Part shown: positions 34,903 through 45,538 of the stretch, piece by piece
Position numbering within the stretch: the stretch's first letter is position 1
Layout: each line of letters starts with the position of its first letter
Origin: Macrostomum hystrix
Lineage: Eukaryota; Platyhelminthes; Macrostomidae
DNA: 64,000 nucleotides
Assembly (NCBI GenBank): GCA_950097015.1
Contig: CATNEN010000011.1
Location: 434,001-498,000, forward strand
Direction: 5' to 3'
Program-made: the position numbers and the translations under genes
Notes under the pieces: model-generated
Seen by the model: the letters and a program-made list of their open reading frames with translations, nothing else
What the model was told of the DNA's origin: nothing
Database searches by the model: none

Positions 34903-35154
34903 CAGTGGCAGATCCAGGAATTTTGTTTTGGGGCAGTCTGTCAGGGGAGCGCCATGAGAATCACAGAGGGGGTGCCAGCGGCCGAAAAAGGGCGCCAGCG
35001 GCTGAAAAACAGGAGCCAGCGGCTGAAAAAGGGGCGCCAGCGGCCGAAAAGGGGCGCCAGTGCTGCGACTGGCACCCCTGGTGGGGGCATCTTATTCCCA
35101 TGATTAAAATTTAGGGGGGCGACTGCCCCCCCGCCCCCCCTAAATCTGCCTCTG
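34903..35154. mobile_element. hAT-like MITE with internal short tandem repeat
   Basis: A 252-bp element with terminal inverted repeats CAGTGGCAGATCCAGGAATT and, from the other end, CAGAGGCAGATTTAGGGGGG. It is flanked by 8-bp direct repeats TTTACAGT (34895-34902) and TATACAGT (35155-35162), 7 of 8 identical, as expected for hAT. Inside, a roughly 20-bp unit (GCGCCAGCGGCCGAAAA type) is repeated four to five times. No transposase is present. Confidence 0.8.
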
Positions 35155-35306
35155 TATACAGTATGCATGTACACGCGTATACATAAGGAAAATAGCCATG
35201 GCATAACAATAACAATGTCAAAGAAACAAAATTAAACGGTTTCAGAGTTCAGAGTTAGACAGGTCAAGGTCAATTCGTGACTACTTTTCTATTAATTGCT
35301 TGCGAG

Positions 35307-36008
35307 TCACCTCAAGGCCTGGTAATACACCACATTCTTCGTTCTTCCCCTTGGTGCGAAAATGAATAGGCCAGCTGGAGTTCCAACACGGGAGCAGGCG
35401 ACATAAAGCTGCCCATGCGAGAAGCAAGGAGTCTCCAGGTTGATGCTAGCCACCTTCAGTGACTGTCCCTAAGCCTTGTTAATAGTCATTGCAAAGCACA
35501 CTCTCACAGGGAACTGCAGTCGCTTGAACTGAAATGGCAGGTCCGTGGGGATAATTGGAATCCGGGGAACAAACACAGACTCTCCTCTGCCAGATCCAGT
35601 CATTATCGTGGCCTCAATCACGTGTGGGAAGAGCCGCCTGACTATCACTCTGGTGCCGTTACACAGCCTTGGCGCATTCAGGTTGCGGAGGAGCATAATT
35701 GGTGCCCCAACTTTCAGCTGCAAGTTGTGCGATGGAGTTCCAGGAGGATCTAGAGAGTTCAGAAACTTAACAGGATACTCCACAGCGGTGTCATCATTCA
35801 ACGTTGTATCAATTGACTTGTAGGTGAAAACTGCACCTGGCAACTCCTGAAGCAGTTGCAAGTTAATTTCGTTGGCGGCATCATTTTTAGGGCACAGAAT
35901 TGCCCTCTCTGACAGCCAGTCAACGCCAGCCTCTCTCTGTCTTCTATCCCAGGCTGGCTGGAGAGAAATATCGACCGGAGAGCCCTGCTCACTGGGACGC
36001 CACCGCAC
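35307..36008 (-). pseudogene. Helitron Rep/Helicase, C-terminal PIF1-like helicase fragment
   Basis: Helitrons are rolling-circle transposons with a Rep-helicase protein. This minus-strand frame matches the last about 230 residues of the helicase: VDWLSERAILCPKNDAANEI, LNSLDPPGTPSHNLQLKVG, APIMLLRNLNAPRLCNGTRV and FQFKRLQFPVRVCFAMTINK. After an in-frame TAG at 35469-35471, where the family has Gln in NKAQGQS, it continues as GQSLKVASINLETPCFSHG, QLYVACSRVGTPAGLFIF and KNVVYYQAL to a normal stop at 35307. The N-terminal Rep part and helicase motif I are absent. The homologous frame stops just above 36008, where unrelated sequence begins. It is a truncated, inactive copy. Confidence 0.92.
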
Positions 36009-36888
36009 TCACCACACTCAGTCGCAGTGCTGCTTGGGGGCCAGTAGACAGTCTAGGGGTTTGGGCTGTGTACATTCACGGCTTGAAATACAATGTACAG
36101 TCTGGGGCTTCGGCGCCCGGGGAAGGGAGGGGGTGGCTATAATAAAATTTGGCCCGAAGAGTGGCAGAGGGGAGTTGGGGTGGCTGTCCTTGGAAAACAA
36201 AAAGTGACTCACTTTGAGATGATGCAGCTTTGCTCTGGATTGAGTAGAGATGTTCAAAATTGACAGCATTGTTGGAAAACATGTAAAGTGTAAGTGGATC
36301 AAATTTGGAGAAAATCTGACAAAGTGGGGCAACAATATGTTGAATTGAGTGATTTTTTGACGATTTTTGAGCAGTTTTTTTGCACTTTTGAGCAGGAAGG
36401 AAATGATTTTTCGGGAATTTGAGTAGCCTATTGCACTCAGCGTAGGTGGTTTTAGGTATGTGCAAAGTTTGGTGCGATTTGGTTGAGCAGTTGCACACAC
36501 ACACAGACACACACACAGACAGAGTTTTCACTTTTATATATATAGATTTAATGAGTAGGGGCCTCGTCAATAGTTTCAATAGTTAGGGCCTATTCATTCC
36601 TAATTAAATGTGTAGGCCTAGGCCTACAATCATTTTTCAAGTTTTGGATTGACAAGGCAAGTGCAGGCTTTAAGCAGCTGCTGGATCCTGGAAGGCTGTT
36701 TTCTCAGCATATTTAGGTGCAAAAATAGTTGTCACCGAACTGACCAATTCCATCACCAAAATGACCTGGGACCCTTTGCCACTAAATGAATAGGCCTAAT
36801 AGGCCTAATTTAGCTAGTCACTATCACTATCCAAGCTAGGCCCATATAAATTATAATTTGCTGCTAAATGGCCTACTCTTAGGGTAAA
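36009..36888. other. Sequence next to Helitron relic
   Basis: It holds a (CA)n/(CAGA) tract at 36493-36525 ending in an ACTTTTATATATATAGAT motif, of a kind often seen inside degenerate Helitron copies. Two overlapping minus-strand open frames (36018-36579) are of uncertain meaning. 36580-36888 is unique, with AGGCCTA repeats. Confidence 0.4.
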
Positions 36889-37139
36889 GTATCATCAACC
36901 AAACAGTGTATCTTCAAAACCGAACAAGAAATTTGACTTCTTCCTTGGTCTCATGCAAGACAGAAACAAGCTATTGTGTTTCACAGAACAACTAATTTGA
37001 AAGTTGAAGAATTTATCTACAAGCTGAGGCATGATGTGCAATGAAGCATTAAGGGGAAAGAAAGATATTGATGTTTCAGTAGAAATTTTTATTGCAAAAG
37101 CATACTTTTTACGAAGAGCTTGCGTGCACGGCTGCCGTT

Positions 37140-37375
37140 AGCCCAAAGCCATACTTGTGTGCACGGCAGCCGTTCGCTCAAAGCCATACTTACGTGCACG
37201 GCAGCCGTTCACTCAAAGCCATACTTGTGTGCACGGCAGCCGTTCGCTCAAAGCCATACTTACGTGCACGGCAGCCGTTCACTCAAAGCCATACTTGTGT
37301 GCACGGCAGCCGTTCGCTCAAAGCCATACTTACGTGCACGGCAGCCGTTCACTCAAAGCCATACTTGTGTGCACG
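37140..37375. repeat. 35-bp minisatellite in left arm
   Basis: The unit contains CGGCAGCCGTTCGCTCAAAG and CCATACTTACGTGCA, alternating with GTTCACTC and TTGTGTGCA variants so that the effective period is 70 bp. The inverted counterpart is at 41435-41615. Confidence 0.93.
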
Positions 37376-38144
37376 GTCAACATGCAGACATGTGACCATC
37401 TGCACTACATGCTTGACTTACTTATTAGCTCGTATCACTGAAATGAGTGCACGCATATAAATGTGATTCGAAGCACTATGTACATACATGCACCATATAT
37501 CTCAAATGATATGCTTGTTCAATTCACAATTGCATGCAAAGTGAAGTGTACAATGTAGTTCTTTGAGATCAGAGTCGCAGTCACGTACTACTTATACATG
37601 TAATGTACATGTAATGTACGTGATGTGTGTACGTAGTGTAACATACACGTAATGTACATGAGCATATGCATTCCCGAAAACCCAGGAAAATTTGCTTCGA
37701 AGGATTTGTCACGTCACTGACTTTGTGGCAGTGTTTGTGTATGAACAGTGCGTGTATACGTGTAGCCTACGGAAAGTCGATGCATGATATGCATACGTTT
37801 ATGATTTATTCATTCAACTCCAAATTCACCATCTAGTGGTCCCTGCTTGTAGCATACACTACAAGGGAGGGAGGCAACCTTCCTCCTCGCCACGTTCTCC
37901 TTATTTGCAATTGTCTGAAGGCAGTGCTTATCCTCACGGTACCATAGAAATAATTTTTGTCTTATTCCTATGGTACCGTGGGAATACTTTCCTGCTTATC
38001 CGCACGGCACACTGACGAGATAGCTGTCCTATCTTCAGCTATAGACTTAAACTAGCAAGATTTGCCCCCCTTCGGGGAGCAGAAATACTTTTAATTCGTC
38101 TAGTATAGACTTTTTAGCAGCTAAATTTACAGCTTTTTAAAGCT

Positions 38145-39150
38145 ACAATGAACCCCCAGTTGACAATGATCCCCCAGTTGACAATGATCCCCCAGTTAAC
38201 AAAGATCCCCCAGTTCACAATGATCCCCCAGTTGACAATGTTCCCCCAGTTATCAATGATCCCCCAGTTGATGATGATCACCGAGTTGACAATGATTCCC
38301 CAGTTGGCAATGATCCCCCCAGTTGATGATGATCCCCCAGTTGAAAATGATCCCCCAGTTGAAAATGATCCCCCAGTTGACAATGATCCCCCAGTTGAGA
38401 ATGATCCCCCAGTTGACAATGATCCCCCAGTTAACAAAGATCCCCCAGTTCACAATGATCCCCCAGTTGATGAAGTCTCCCCATTAATGATGATCCCTAG
38501 TTAACAATGTTCCTCCAGTTGACAATGATCCCCAGTTGATGATGATCACCCAGTTGACAATGATCCCCCAGTTAACAAAGATCCCCCAGTTCACAATGAT
38601 CCCCCAGTTGATGAAGTCTCCTCATTGATGATGATCCCTAGTTAACAATGTTCCTCCAGTTGACAATGTTCCCCCAGTTGACAATGATCCCCCAGTTGAT
38701 GATGATCACCCACTTGACAATGATCCCCCAGTTGACAATGATCCCCCAGTTGACAATGATCCCACAGTTGACAATGATCCCGCCGGTTGACAATGATCCC
38801 ACAGTTGACAATGAACCCCCAGTTGACAAAGATCCCCCAGTTGACAATGATCCCTCATTTGACAATGATCCCCCAGTTGACAATGATCCCACAGTTGACA
38901 ATGATCCCCCAGTTGACAATGATCCCCAAGTTGACCATGATCCCCCATTTTATGATGATTCCCCAGTTGACAATTATCCCCCAGTTGACCATTACCCCCT
39001 AGTTGACAATGATCCCCCAGTTCACAACGATCCCCCAGTTGACAATGATCCCCCAGTTGACAATTATCCCCCAGTTTACCAAGATCCTCCAGTTGACGAT
39101 TATCCCCCAGTTTACCTTGATCCCCATTTTGATGATGACTCCCCAGTTGA
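38145..39150. repeat. 18-bp minisatellite, about 54 copies
   Basis: The unit is TTGACAATGATCCCCCAG, with many variants (TTGATGATGATC, TTAACAAAGATC). It is divisible by three, so long false ORFs arise (DNDPPV on the plus strand, NWGIIV on the minus strand). It lies within the TIR element. Confidence 0.96.
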
Positions 39151-39164
39151 CGTTGATTTTTCAA

Positions 39165-39755
39165 ACGCTGGGTTAACCAAGATTCAAACTCAGGTTTCGC
39201 CATGTTTTAAACCCTGGTGGGCTATGATTCAAACTCTCGTTTTACCATGATTCAAACTCTAATTTAGCCATGATTCAAACTCTGGTTAAGCCATTATTCA
39301 GACTCTAGGTTAGCCATGATTCAGACGCTGGTTTAGCCATGATTCAGACTCTGGTTTAGCCATGATTGAAACTCTGGTTTAGCCATGATTCAGACGCTGG
39401 TGTAGCCATGATTCAGACTCTGGTGTAGCCATGATTCAGACTCTGGTTTAGCCATGATTCAGACTCTGGTTTAGCCATGATTCAGACTCTGGTTTAGCCA
39501 TGATTCAGACTCTGGTTTAGCCATGATTCAGACTCTGGTTTAGCCATGATTCAGACTCTGGTTTAGCCTTGATTCAGACTCTGGTTTAGCCATGATTCAG
39601 ACTCTGGTGTAGCCATGATTCAGACTCTGGTGTAGCCATGATTCAGACTCTGGTTTAGCCATGATTCAGACTCTGGTTTAGCCATGATTCAGACTCTGGT
39701 TTAGCCATGATTCAGACTCTGGTTTAGCCATGATTCAAACTCTGTTTTAGCCGGT
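39165..39755. repeat. 23-bp minisatellite, about 24 copies
   Basis: The unit is CATGATTCAGACTCTGGTTT plus AGC. The first copies are degenerate and the later ones nearly identical. It lies inside the TIR element directly after the 18-bp array. Confidence 0.95.
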
Positions 39756-40947
39756 GTGCTATGATTTATGATATTTTATTTACGAAATGAAAAAAATGAT
39801 ATAAAATAGTCTTCAATCACTACTGGCTGAAAATTAGTCTAAATGATTTGATGCAGTGCAGAATCGAACCCTAGCCTAGCCTAACCTATTCCTGGTGCCT
39901 ACACATCGGCTATTCCGACTGTTGGTTAGTGGGTGCAAAAATCAGCCTTATAAAATGAATTCTCAAAGTTCTGGCTTTGTACAATGAAGTAAGAAAATAG
40001 AGTACACTCAGTCTTGCGGTTGGTTGTGTACATTTATTTCCAATTTGTCTCCAGAGTGCAGGCTTCAAATTCAATCAGCTAGGGGTTGTTGCGCAATTTG
40101 ACGATGCAATTCTAATTCAGTGGCAGTGAGTAAAATTCTCAATAGGCCAAGATGGTTTGACCTTTGAAAAATCATGTTTTTCGAATATTTAATCCCCTTA
40201 GCAATAAAGTAAGGCTTAATAAAAATACGTGTATAATTGTCCCCATATTTAGCATCTGTTGGTGAAGAAATGGTGAAAATCGGTTGAGCCGTTCGGGAGA
40301 AAATCAATTACAACCAAGCAACCATTTCATTTTTAGTATAGTGGAAGGCTTGAGCTATAAGATTAGAAAAATACTCACTTCAGTTGTATTCTTTTTAATA
40401 TATAAATAAAAGAAATATATTTTTTATATACTTAAAAAGCCACCGTATTGGGTAACTACTTGCGAAAAAAGCAGAAAACTTTAATTTGTTTACTTGCTTT
40501 TAAAAACCGGAAGAAAAAATGAAAATTGCAGTCATGATAAAAAGATAGATGATAGGACAGCTATCTCGTCAGTGTGCCGTGCGGATAAGCAGGAAATTAT
40601 TCCCACGGTACCGTAGGAATAAGACAAAAATTATTTCTACGGTACCGTGGGGATAAGCACTGCCTTGTCTGATATCAGTTATCGCCATTACAAAGGAATT
40701 TTTTGGAATTACTAAACTTGTATTGCAATGTACAAGTCATCACAATTGTCACATGCAACCGTCATTAAAGACGATTCCGTAACGACCATGCCACTTATAA
40801 GAAACGTTCGCGGTGCTTAATTGCTTATTGCACCGAGGAGGAGCGGTTCAGAATGTCCTGTTTTACAACGCCGAGACCTGGACGTTGCATTGGAATGTAT
40901 GCAGTTCATGTACATGTAATATATATGTAATGTATGTGACTGCGACT

Positions 40948-41217
40948 GGGTACGCATAAAACCTGGCCATCACTGAGCATCGGCTCAGAATAACAAAATC
41001 CATATATTATTGCGGAACGAGCATTACATAGTATTTTTTCAAGAGCTCAGAAGTTGTGTCGTAGGCCCTATGTTTAAGATCGAATAACAAGCAATAAACA
41101 TTTAATAAAATATTATTTCCTAGCACTTAAAAAATCTTAATTGCTATAAATTACTTTTCATTAATAAAAGAAATAATGATTTGTTATTCTGAACCGATTC
41201 CAGGCTAGTGATGCCCT
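40948..41217. mobile_element. 270-bp MITE inserted in the right arm
   Basis: Subterminal inverted repeats (CATCACTGAGCATCGGCTCA / TGAACCGATTCCAGGCTAGT with TTGTTATTCTGA) and identical 9-bp direct repeats ACTGCGACT at 40939-40947 and 41218-41226. The homologous left arm has the uninterrupted site AGTCGCAGT near 37571-37581. A 9-bp duplication suggests Mutator-like; 8 bp (hAT) cannot be excluded. Confidence 0.85.
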
Positions 41218-42796
41218 ACTGCGACTCTGATCTCAAAGAACTACATTGTAGGCCCTACACTTCACTTTGCATGCAATTGTGAATTGAACAAATATATCAT
41301 TTGAGATATGTGCATGTATGTACATAGTGCTTCGAATCACATTTATATACGCGCACTCATTTCAGTGATACGAGCTAATAAGTAAGTCAAGCATGCAGTG
41401 CAGATGGTCACATGTGTGCATGTTGACCGTGCACACAAGTATGGCTTTGAGTGAACGGCTGCCGTGCACGTAAGTATGGCTTTGAGCGAACGGCTGCCGT
41501 GCACACAAGTATGGCTTTGGGCGAACGGTTGCCGTGCACGCAAGTATGGCTTTGAGCGAACGGCTGCCGTGCACACAAGTATGGCTTTGGGCGAACGGCA
41601 GCCGTGCACGCAAGCTCTTCGTACTTTTTAACAGTTACATTTTTTCAGTATGTACTTTAGACGAAGATTGTATATGGTTGCTTGCCAATTAAATGACCAT
41701 AAATGTAGTTATTTATAGAGCATGAAAAATGCTTTCAAATCACATAATTCATGATAGTTCACTCCTTAAAATAAGATTAAACCACTCACTCAAATTGTAA
41801 AACCAAACATCAAATTCTCTGTTTGGTTTGAAGATACATGAAAATCATTGTTCAGTTTTAGATAAAAAGCAGGAATAACTATTTTATTTGATAAAATAGC
41901 AAAAGCAGATACTTTTTAGAAAGATGTAACTGTTTACTATAACTTGGCTTTTGATTTATCATCATATCTTAAATAGAAAATCTGTAGCTTAGGTTTGAAG
42001 TTAAAAAAATACACATTCTTGTTTGGTTGATGATACATTACCCTATAACAAATAGGCATAGGAAGCCCGGTAAAGGATATTTATGCTATGTGGCTTGGGG
42101 CTAGGGCTAGGCTAGGCCTAGTTAGCTAGTAGGCCTAGTAGAAACAATAAAGTAGTAGGCCAACAACTAGGCCTACAACCTCACAAAAATTAATATGATG
42201 ACATCCGAAATTATCTAACTTTTTTCCAACAGTATTTTGAATTCAGCCAATGACTTAGCTAATAGTCTAATCATTGCAAATTAAAAGTAAACTAACCGGT
42301 CACTTGTCTTATCAAATACCTGTAGTCCTGTTTTTTCGTTTGTCAGAACTTTCGTTAGGGCTTGCGTAGGACCGTTAAATAAATTGAAATAGTCTCAATC
42401 AAATCAGAATATTACTTATGCCTATATGCTCATAAACACTAAAAAAATTGAATGACACTGGACGACTAATGAAATGGCTTTATTTTCGTTCAGACAAAGC
42501 TTCTTTATTTAAATTGAAAATGTATTCGTGTGCACGTTTAAAATCATGACATTTGTTTACTGTTTTCTTGGAAACCTGGCAAGTTTTTAGTTTTTAGATT
42601 AAATGATACTTGGCCATTTCCTATTATAGCTGTATTTTCCTTTGCCCGTAAGCTTTAGTGTGTGAAAACTGCTATCATTTTTTCCTCGTGTTTGTGCAAT
42701 CTCGTCTTGTTTATTTGGGTAGGTCCTAATTCGTCAAACAAGTTTTGAAGTTTGCCAAGCCAATGGGACCCTGCCATGGGCATGGGGGTCTCAGGC

Positions 42797-43218
42797 GATA
42801 CCTGGACACTTCGTCAGCTTACAACTTCGTCATCCAGATGACGATCTGTCCAATATCTCAGAGGATGGATGACGAAGAGACTTAGACTTGTGGACACCTT
42901 GTCATCTATAAAACAAATTTTTTTAAAGTTAGAATAGAACCATCCCTCCCCTCCCCACCCCTCCTCACATTGTGTTGGCACCTATCTTTCAACCCTTATA
43001 ATGAAATCAGTTTCGACACCTCTTTCCTGGTTAATTTTTAACAATTTAGAGTGTAAAGTGTGTTCACACGTCTGCCCCACCACCCCACCCTCACTTTATT
43101 GATGACGAACTAGATTGATTGTTATTAGTAGAATAGGCCCTAGTAGATGATGAACTGACCAAAGCATGCCAATTGGCTGGATGACGAAGTTGTAAGATAA
43201 CGAAGTGTCTAGGATCCA
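42797..43218. mobile_element. 422-bp MITE with 8-bp target duplication
   Basis: Inverted ends GATACCTGGACACTTCGTCA and (complement) TGGATCCTAGACACTTCGTT both continue into CTTACAACTTCGTCATCCAG. They are flanked by perfect TCTCAGGC repeats at 42789-42796 and 43219-43226. No coding capacity. The 8-bp duplication fits hAT-like elements. Confidence 0.85.
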
Positions 43219-43434
43219 TCTCAGGCCTCTAGTCTCTAGTCTCTAAGGATAGCATAGCAACTAGTTAGTCTTTTAATCTTATTCGGGCCTTGCTTGGGTG
43301 GGTTCGGCTTACTGCTTACCTATTGACTGAATACTGGTGAAATGGATCTTCAAAATTTTGTTCTTTTTTGTGAAGTATAGTTTGATAATTTTTTATAAGT
43401 ATGTTTTAGGGCCCTTTTCTTTATGGTAGGCCCT

Positions 43435-44138
43435 AGTTGTTATTTGTCCAGTTAACAGGACAAATAGCCGTTTGATTATTCGTCCGGTTAACCGGACAAA
43501 TAGCCGTTTGATTATTCGTCCGGTTAACCGGACAAATAGCGTTTGATTATTCGTCCGGTTAACCGGTTAACAGTGACTTTGCTGTCAACCACTGATGTCA
43601 AAGTGGTGGTAAAATTCATGTAGGCATCGTTTCTTAGAAATGTTTATCATATAAATCCATTGTTGAGTTAGCTGAGTCCCTGGCAAATTAGGAAACTAAA
43701 AGCTAACCTATCTAACTAAAAGGGCAATTGATCTATATGCTATCTATATATAATTTTAGGTTGCCGACAGACCAATGCCTGGATCAAGGAACAACTATGT
43801 CTTCGTTTATATATATATATCTTAATATATTGCCTCTTAAAATACTTATTTATTTAATAAATAGTAGATTGTAAATAAATATTTAATTCATTAATAAATA
43901 GTTATACTACACTGTAGTTATACTACAGTGGTCCTTGAATCTGATTCCCTTCAAAACTTAAGGCTTTTAAAATGTCAAATTTACTCAGTATAGCAAGATG
44001 CAGGAGATATAGTCAACACCGAAAACTTAAAGTTTTGGTTTTAATTTACCCGGACAAATAATCAAACGGCTATTTGTCCGGTTAACCGAACGAATAATCA
44101 AACGGCTATTTGTCCGGTTAACCGGACAAATAACAACT
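43435..44138. mobile_element. 704-bp TIR element with repeated CCGGTTAACCGG palindromes
   Basis: The ends AGTTGTTATTTGTCC are inverted copies extending about 90 bp. Each TIR holds two to three copies of a roughly 32-bp subrepeat centred on the palindrome CCGGTTAACCGG, followed by ACAAATAGCCGTTTGATTAT. The flanks GCCCT (43430-43434) and GCCTT (44139-44143) may be a 5-bp target duplication. The interior is AT-rich and non-coding. Confidence 0.75.
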
Positions 44139-45538
44139 GCCTTTCTTTATTTTGCAACTTATTTTACTAATTTCAGCTTTTGTTTAACTGTCTAGCAAAC
44201 TTCATTAACCTTAGCATAGTCTATCAATACATAAATAAATATATAAAATATAGAAATGCCTTTCTAGCTTAGTTAGTATATTGGTAGTTGGTCATTTTGG
44301 CCATTATCATATTTTGTCATACCATTTCAGGCCAAAACCATTTTGGACTCAAACTGATTTAGCCCAAGATGTTATCTATATATTAAATATTAATGAATTA
44401 AAAAGAGCTTTGATTTTTGAACAGATGAATCTGGCTAATATTTCTAAAAATAGTTGCCCTACCTGTTAAGTATATTTTTTATGTTTCAAAACTATTGTTT
44501 AAAATTATATTGTGAGGGAATTATTGCAAAAATGTGGGTTTAGGTTTTGTTTTTTGGAGAGCTTGTGTGCATGGCAGCTGTTTACCTAGTAGGCCTATTT
44601 TAAGTTCAAGCATAATAGTAGTCATGGACATTATAACTTTGAAGGTTGCCATGAGGCACTATTCATCCCACCCATGCAGTAGCTAAAAATTTATTCCAAT
44701 CATTCCAAACTCTGTCTTGTTGGTATCACAGGGCATTTGATTTGATTTTCCATTGAAAAAAAACAATTAATATTTTTATGTATTTTGTTTGTCTATTCAT
44801 GAACAATTGCTAAGTGATTAGCAACATAGTTCTGTTGCCAAACAACATAGTTATAAAAAGACATTATAATAGTGAATGTCAAAATTGTAATTATTTGCAA
44901 AAGATTGCAAGAAATAAGTAAATGTAATTATACTTCTGCCACAAAAGAACAAGTTATAATTACTTATCGCTTGCTTAAAATCTTAGTCACTTGTTTCAAA
45001 GTGAGAAAAAATAGTTTAGTTTTAAGAAATTCTTATATTTTAGGCTTGAACTTTATTATTTTGGCAAGTAGAACTAACAAGGCAGGTATAAAAAAGAATA
45101 TTGGTGGTCTCCATGATTATGTTTGAAGGTTTCTGGTACCTAATTTGAGGTTTGATATATAGTTTGTAATCTTAATTTTTATTTGCATTTCACATGCACT
45201 ATTGGATCTTTTAGAAATAGATCCTAATTGTGAATATATAGCAAAAACTATTAAAACCAATCCATGAATAAAACAAAATTATGATGCTTTCCTCACACAT
45301 TACATTTTAGGTTGTAATTATAAGTAATACATATTTTCAAATCCTTTAAAATATTATAACTATTTAAGCTGATTCAATGATCCAAAGGCCCACTAAAAGT
45401 ACAAGTTCTTGAGCCTATTTTGGTCCCTGTAGCAATAGTTAGAAGTGTCTTTATTAAAGCTATTAGTGCTTCATCATTTATTGATATATTGCAGATTTCA
45501 GAATTCAATTGAAGAAACCGATCTAACTAGCTCTGATA
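44139..45538. other. AT-rich region upstream of PHAF1
   Basis: No recognised gene. Open frames 44281-44469 and 44872-45126 follow AT composition. The PHAF1 promoter or 5' UTR should lie towards 45480-45538. Confidence 0.5.

Larger units (their letters stand above)
37918..40666. mobile_element. 2.75-kb TIR transposon filled with minisatellites
   Basis: The terminal inverted repeats are about 118 bp (37918-38035 and 40549-40666). They start AAGGCAGTGCTTATCC and contain palindromic GGTACC-centred hairpins (CACGGTACC...GGTACCGTGGGAATA). Exact 5-bp flanking direct repeats GTCTG lie at 37913-37917 and 40667-40671. The interior has no transposase; it consists mainly of an 18-bp and a 23-bp minisatellite plus about 780 bp of unique AT-rich DNA. 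The superfamily is not recognised. Confidence 0.8.
36889..42055. repeat. Large inverted repeat, arms about 0.8-1.1 kb, around a TIR element
   Basis: The left arm (about 36889-37690) and the right arm (about 40880-42055) are inverted copies. They share GTATCATCAACCAAACA at the outer ends, ACGAAGAGCTTGCGTGCACG, and CATGTGACCATCTGCACT with a following run to GAGATCAGAGTCGCAGT. Each arm carries a 35-bp minisatellite (about 7 copies at 37140-37375, about 5 at 41435-41615). The arms have diverged modestly, and the right arm is interrupted by a 270-bp MITE. A third, short relic of the arm (AGAGCTTGTGTGCATGGCAG) is at 44560. Confidence 0.85.

Noticed and set aside
38114-39250. ORFs with DNDPPV or NWGIIV repeats
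   Set aside because: Artefacts of the 18-bp array, whose unit length is divisible by three.
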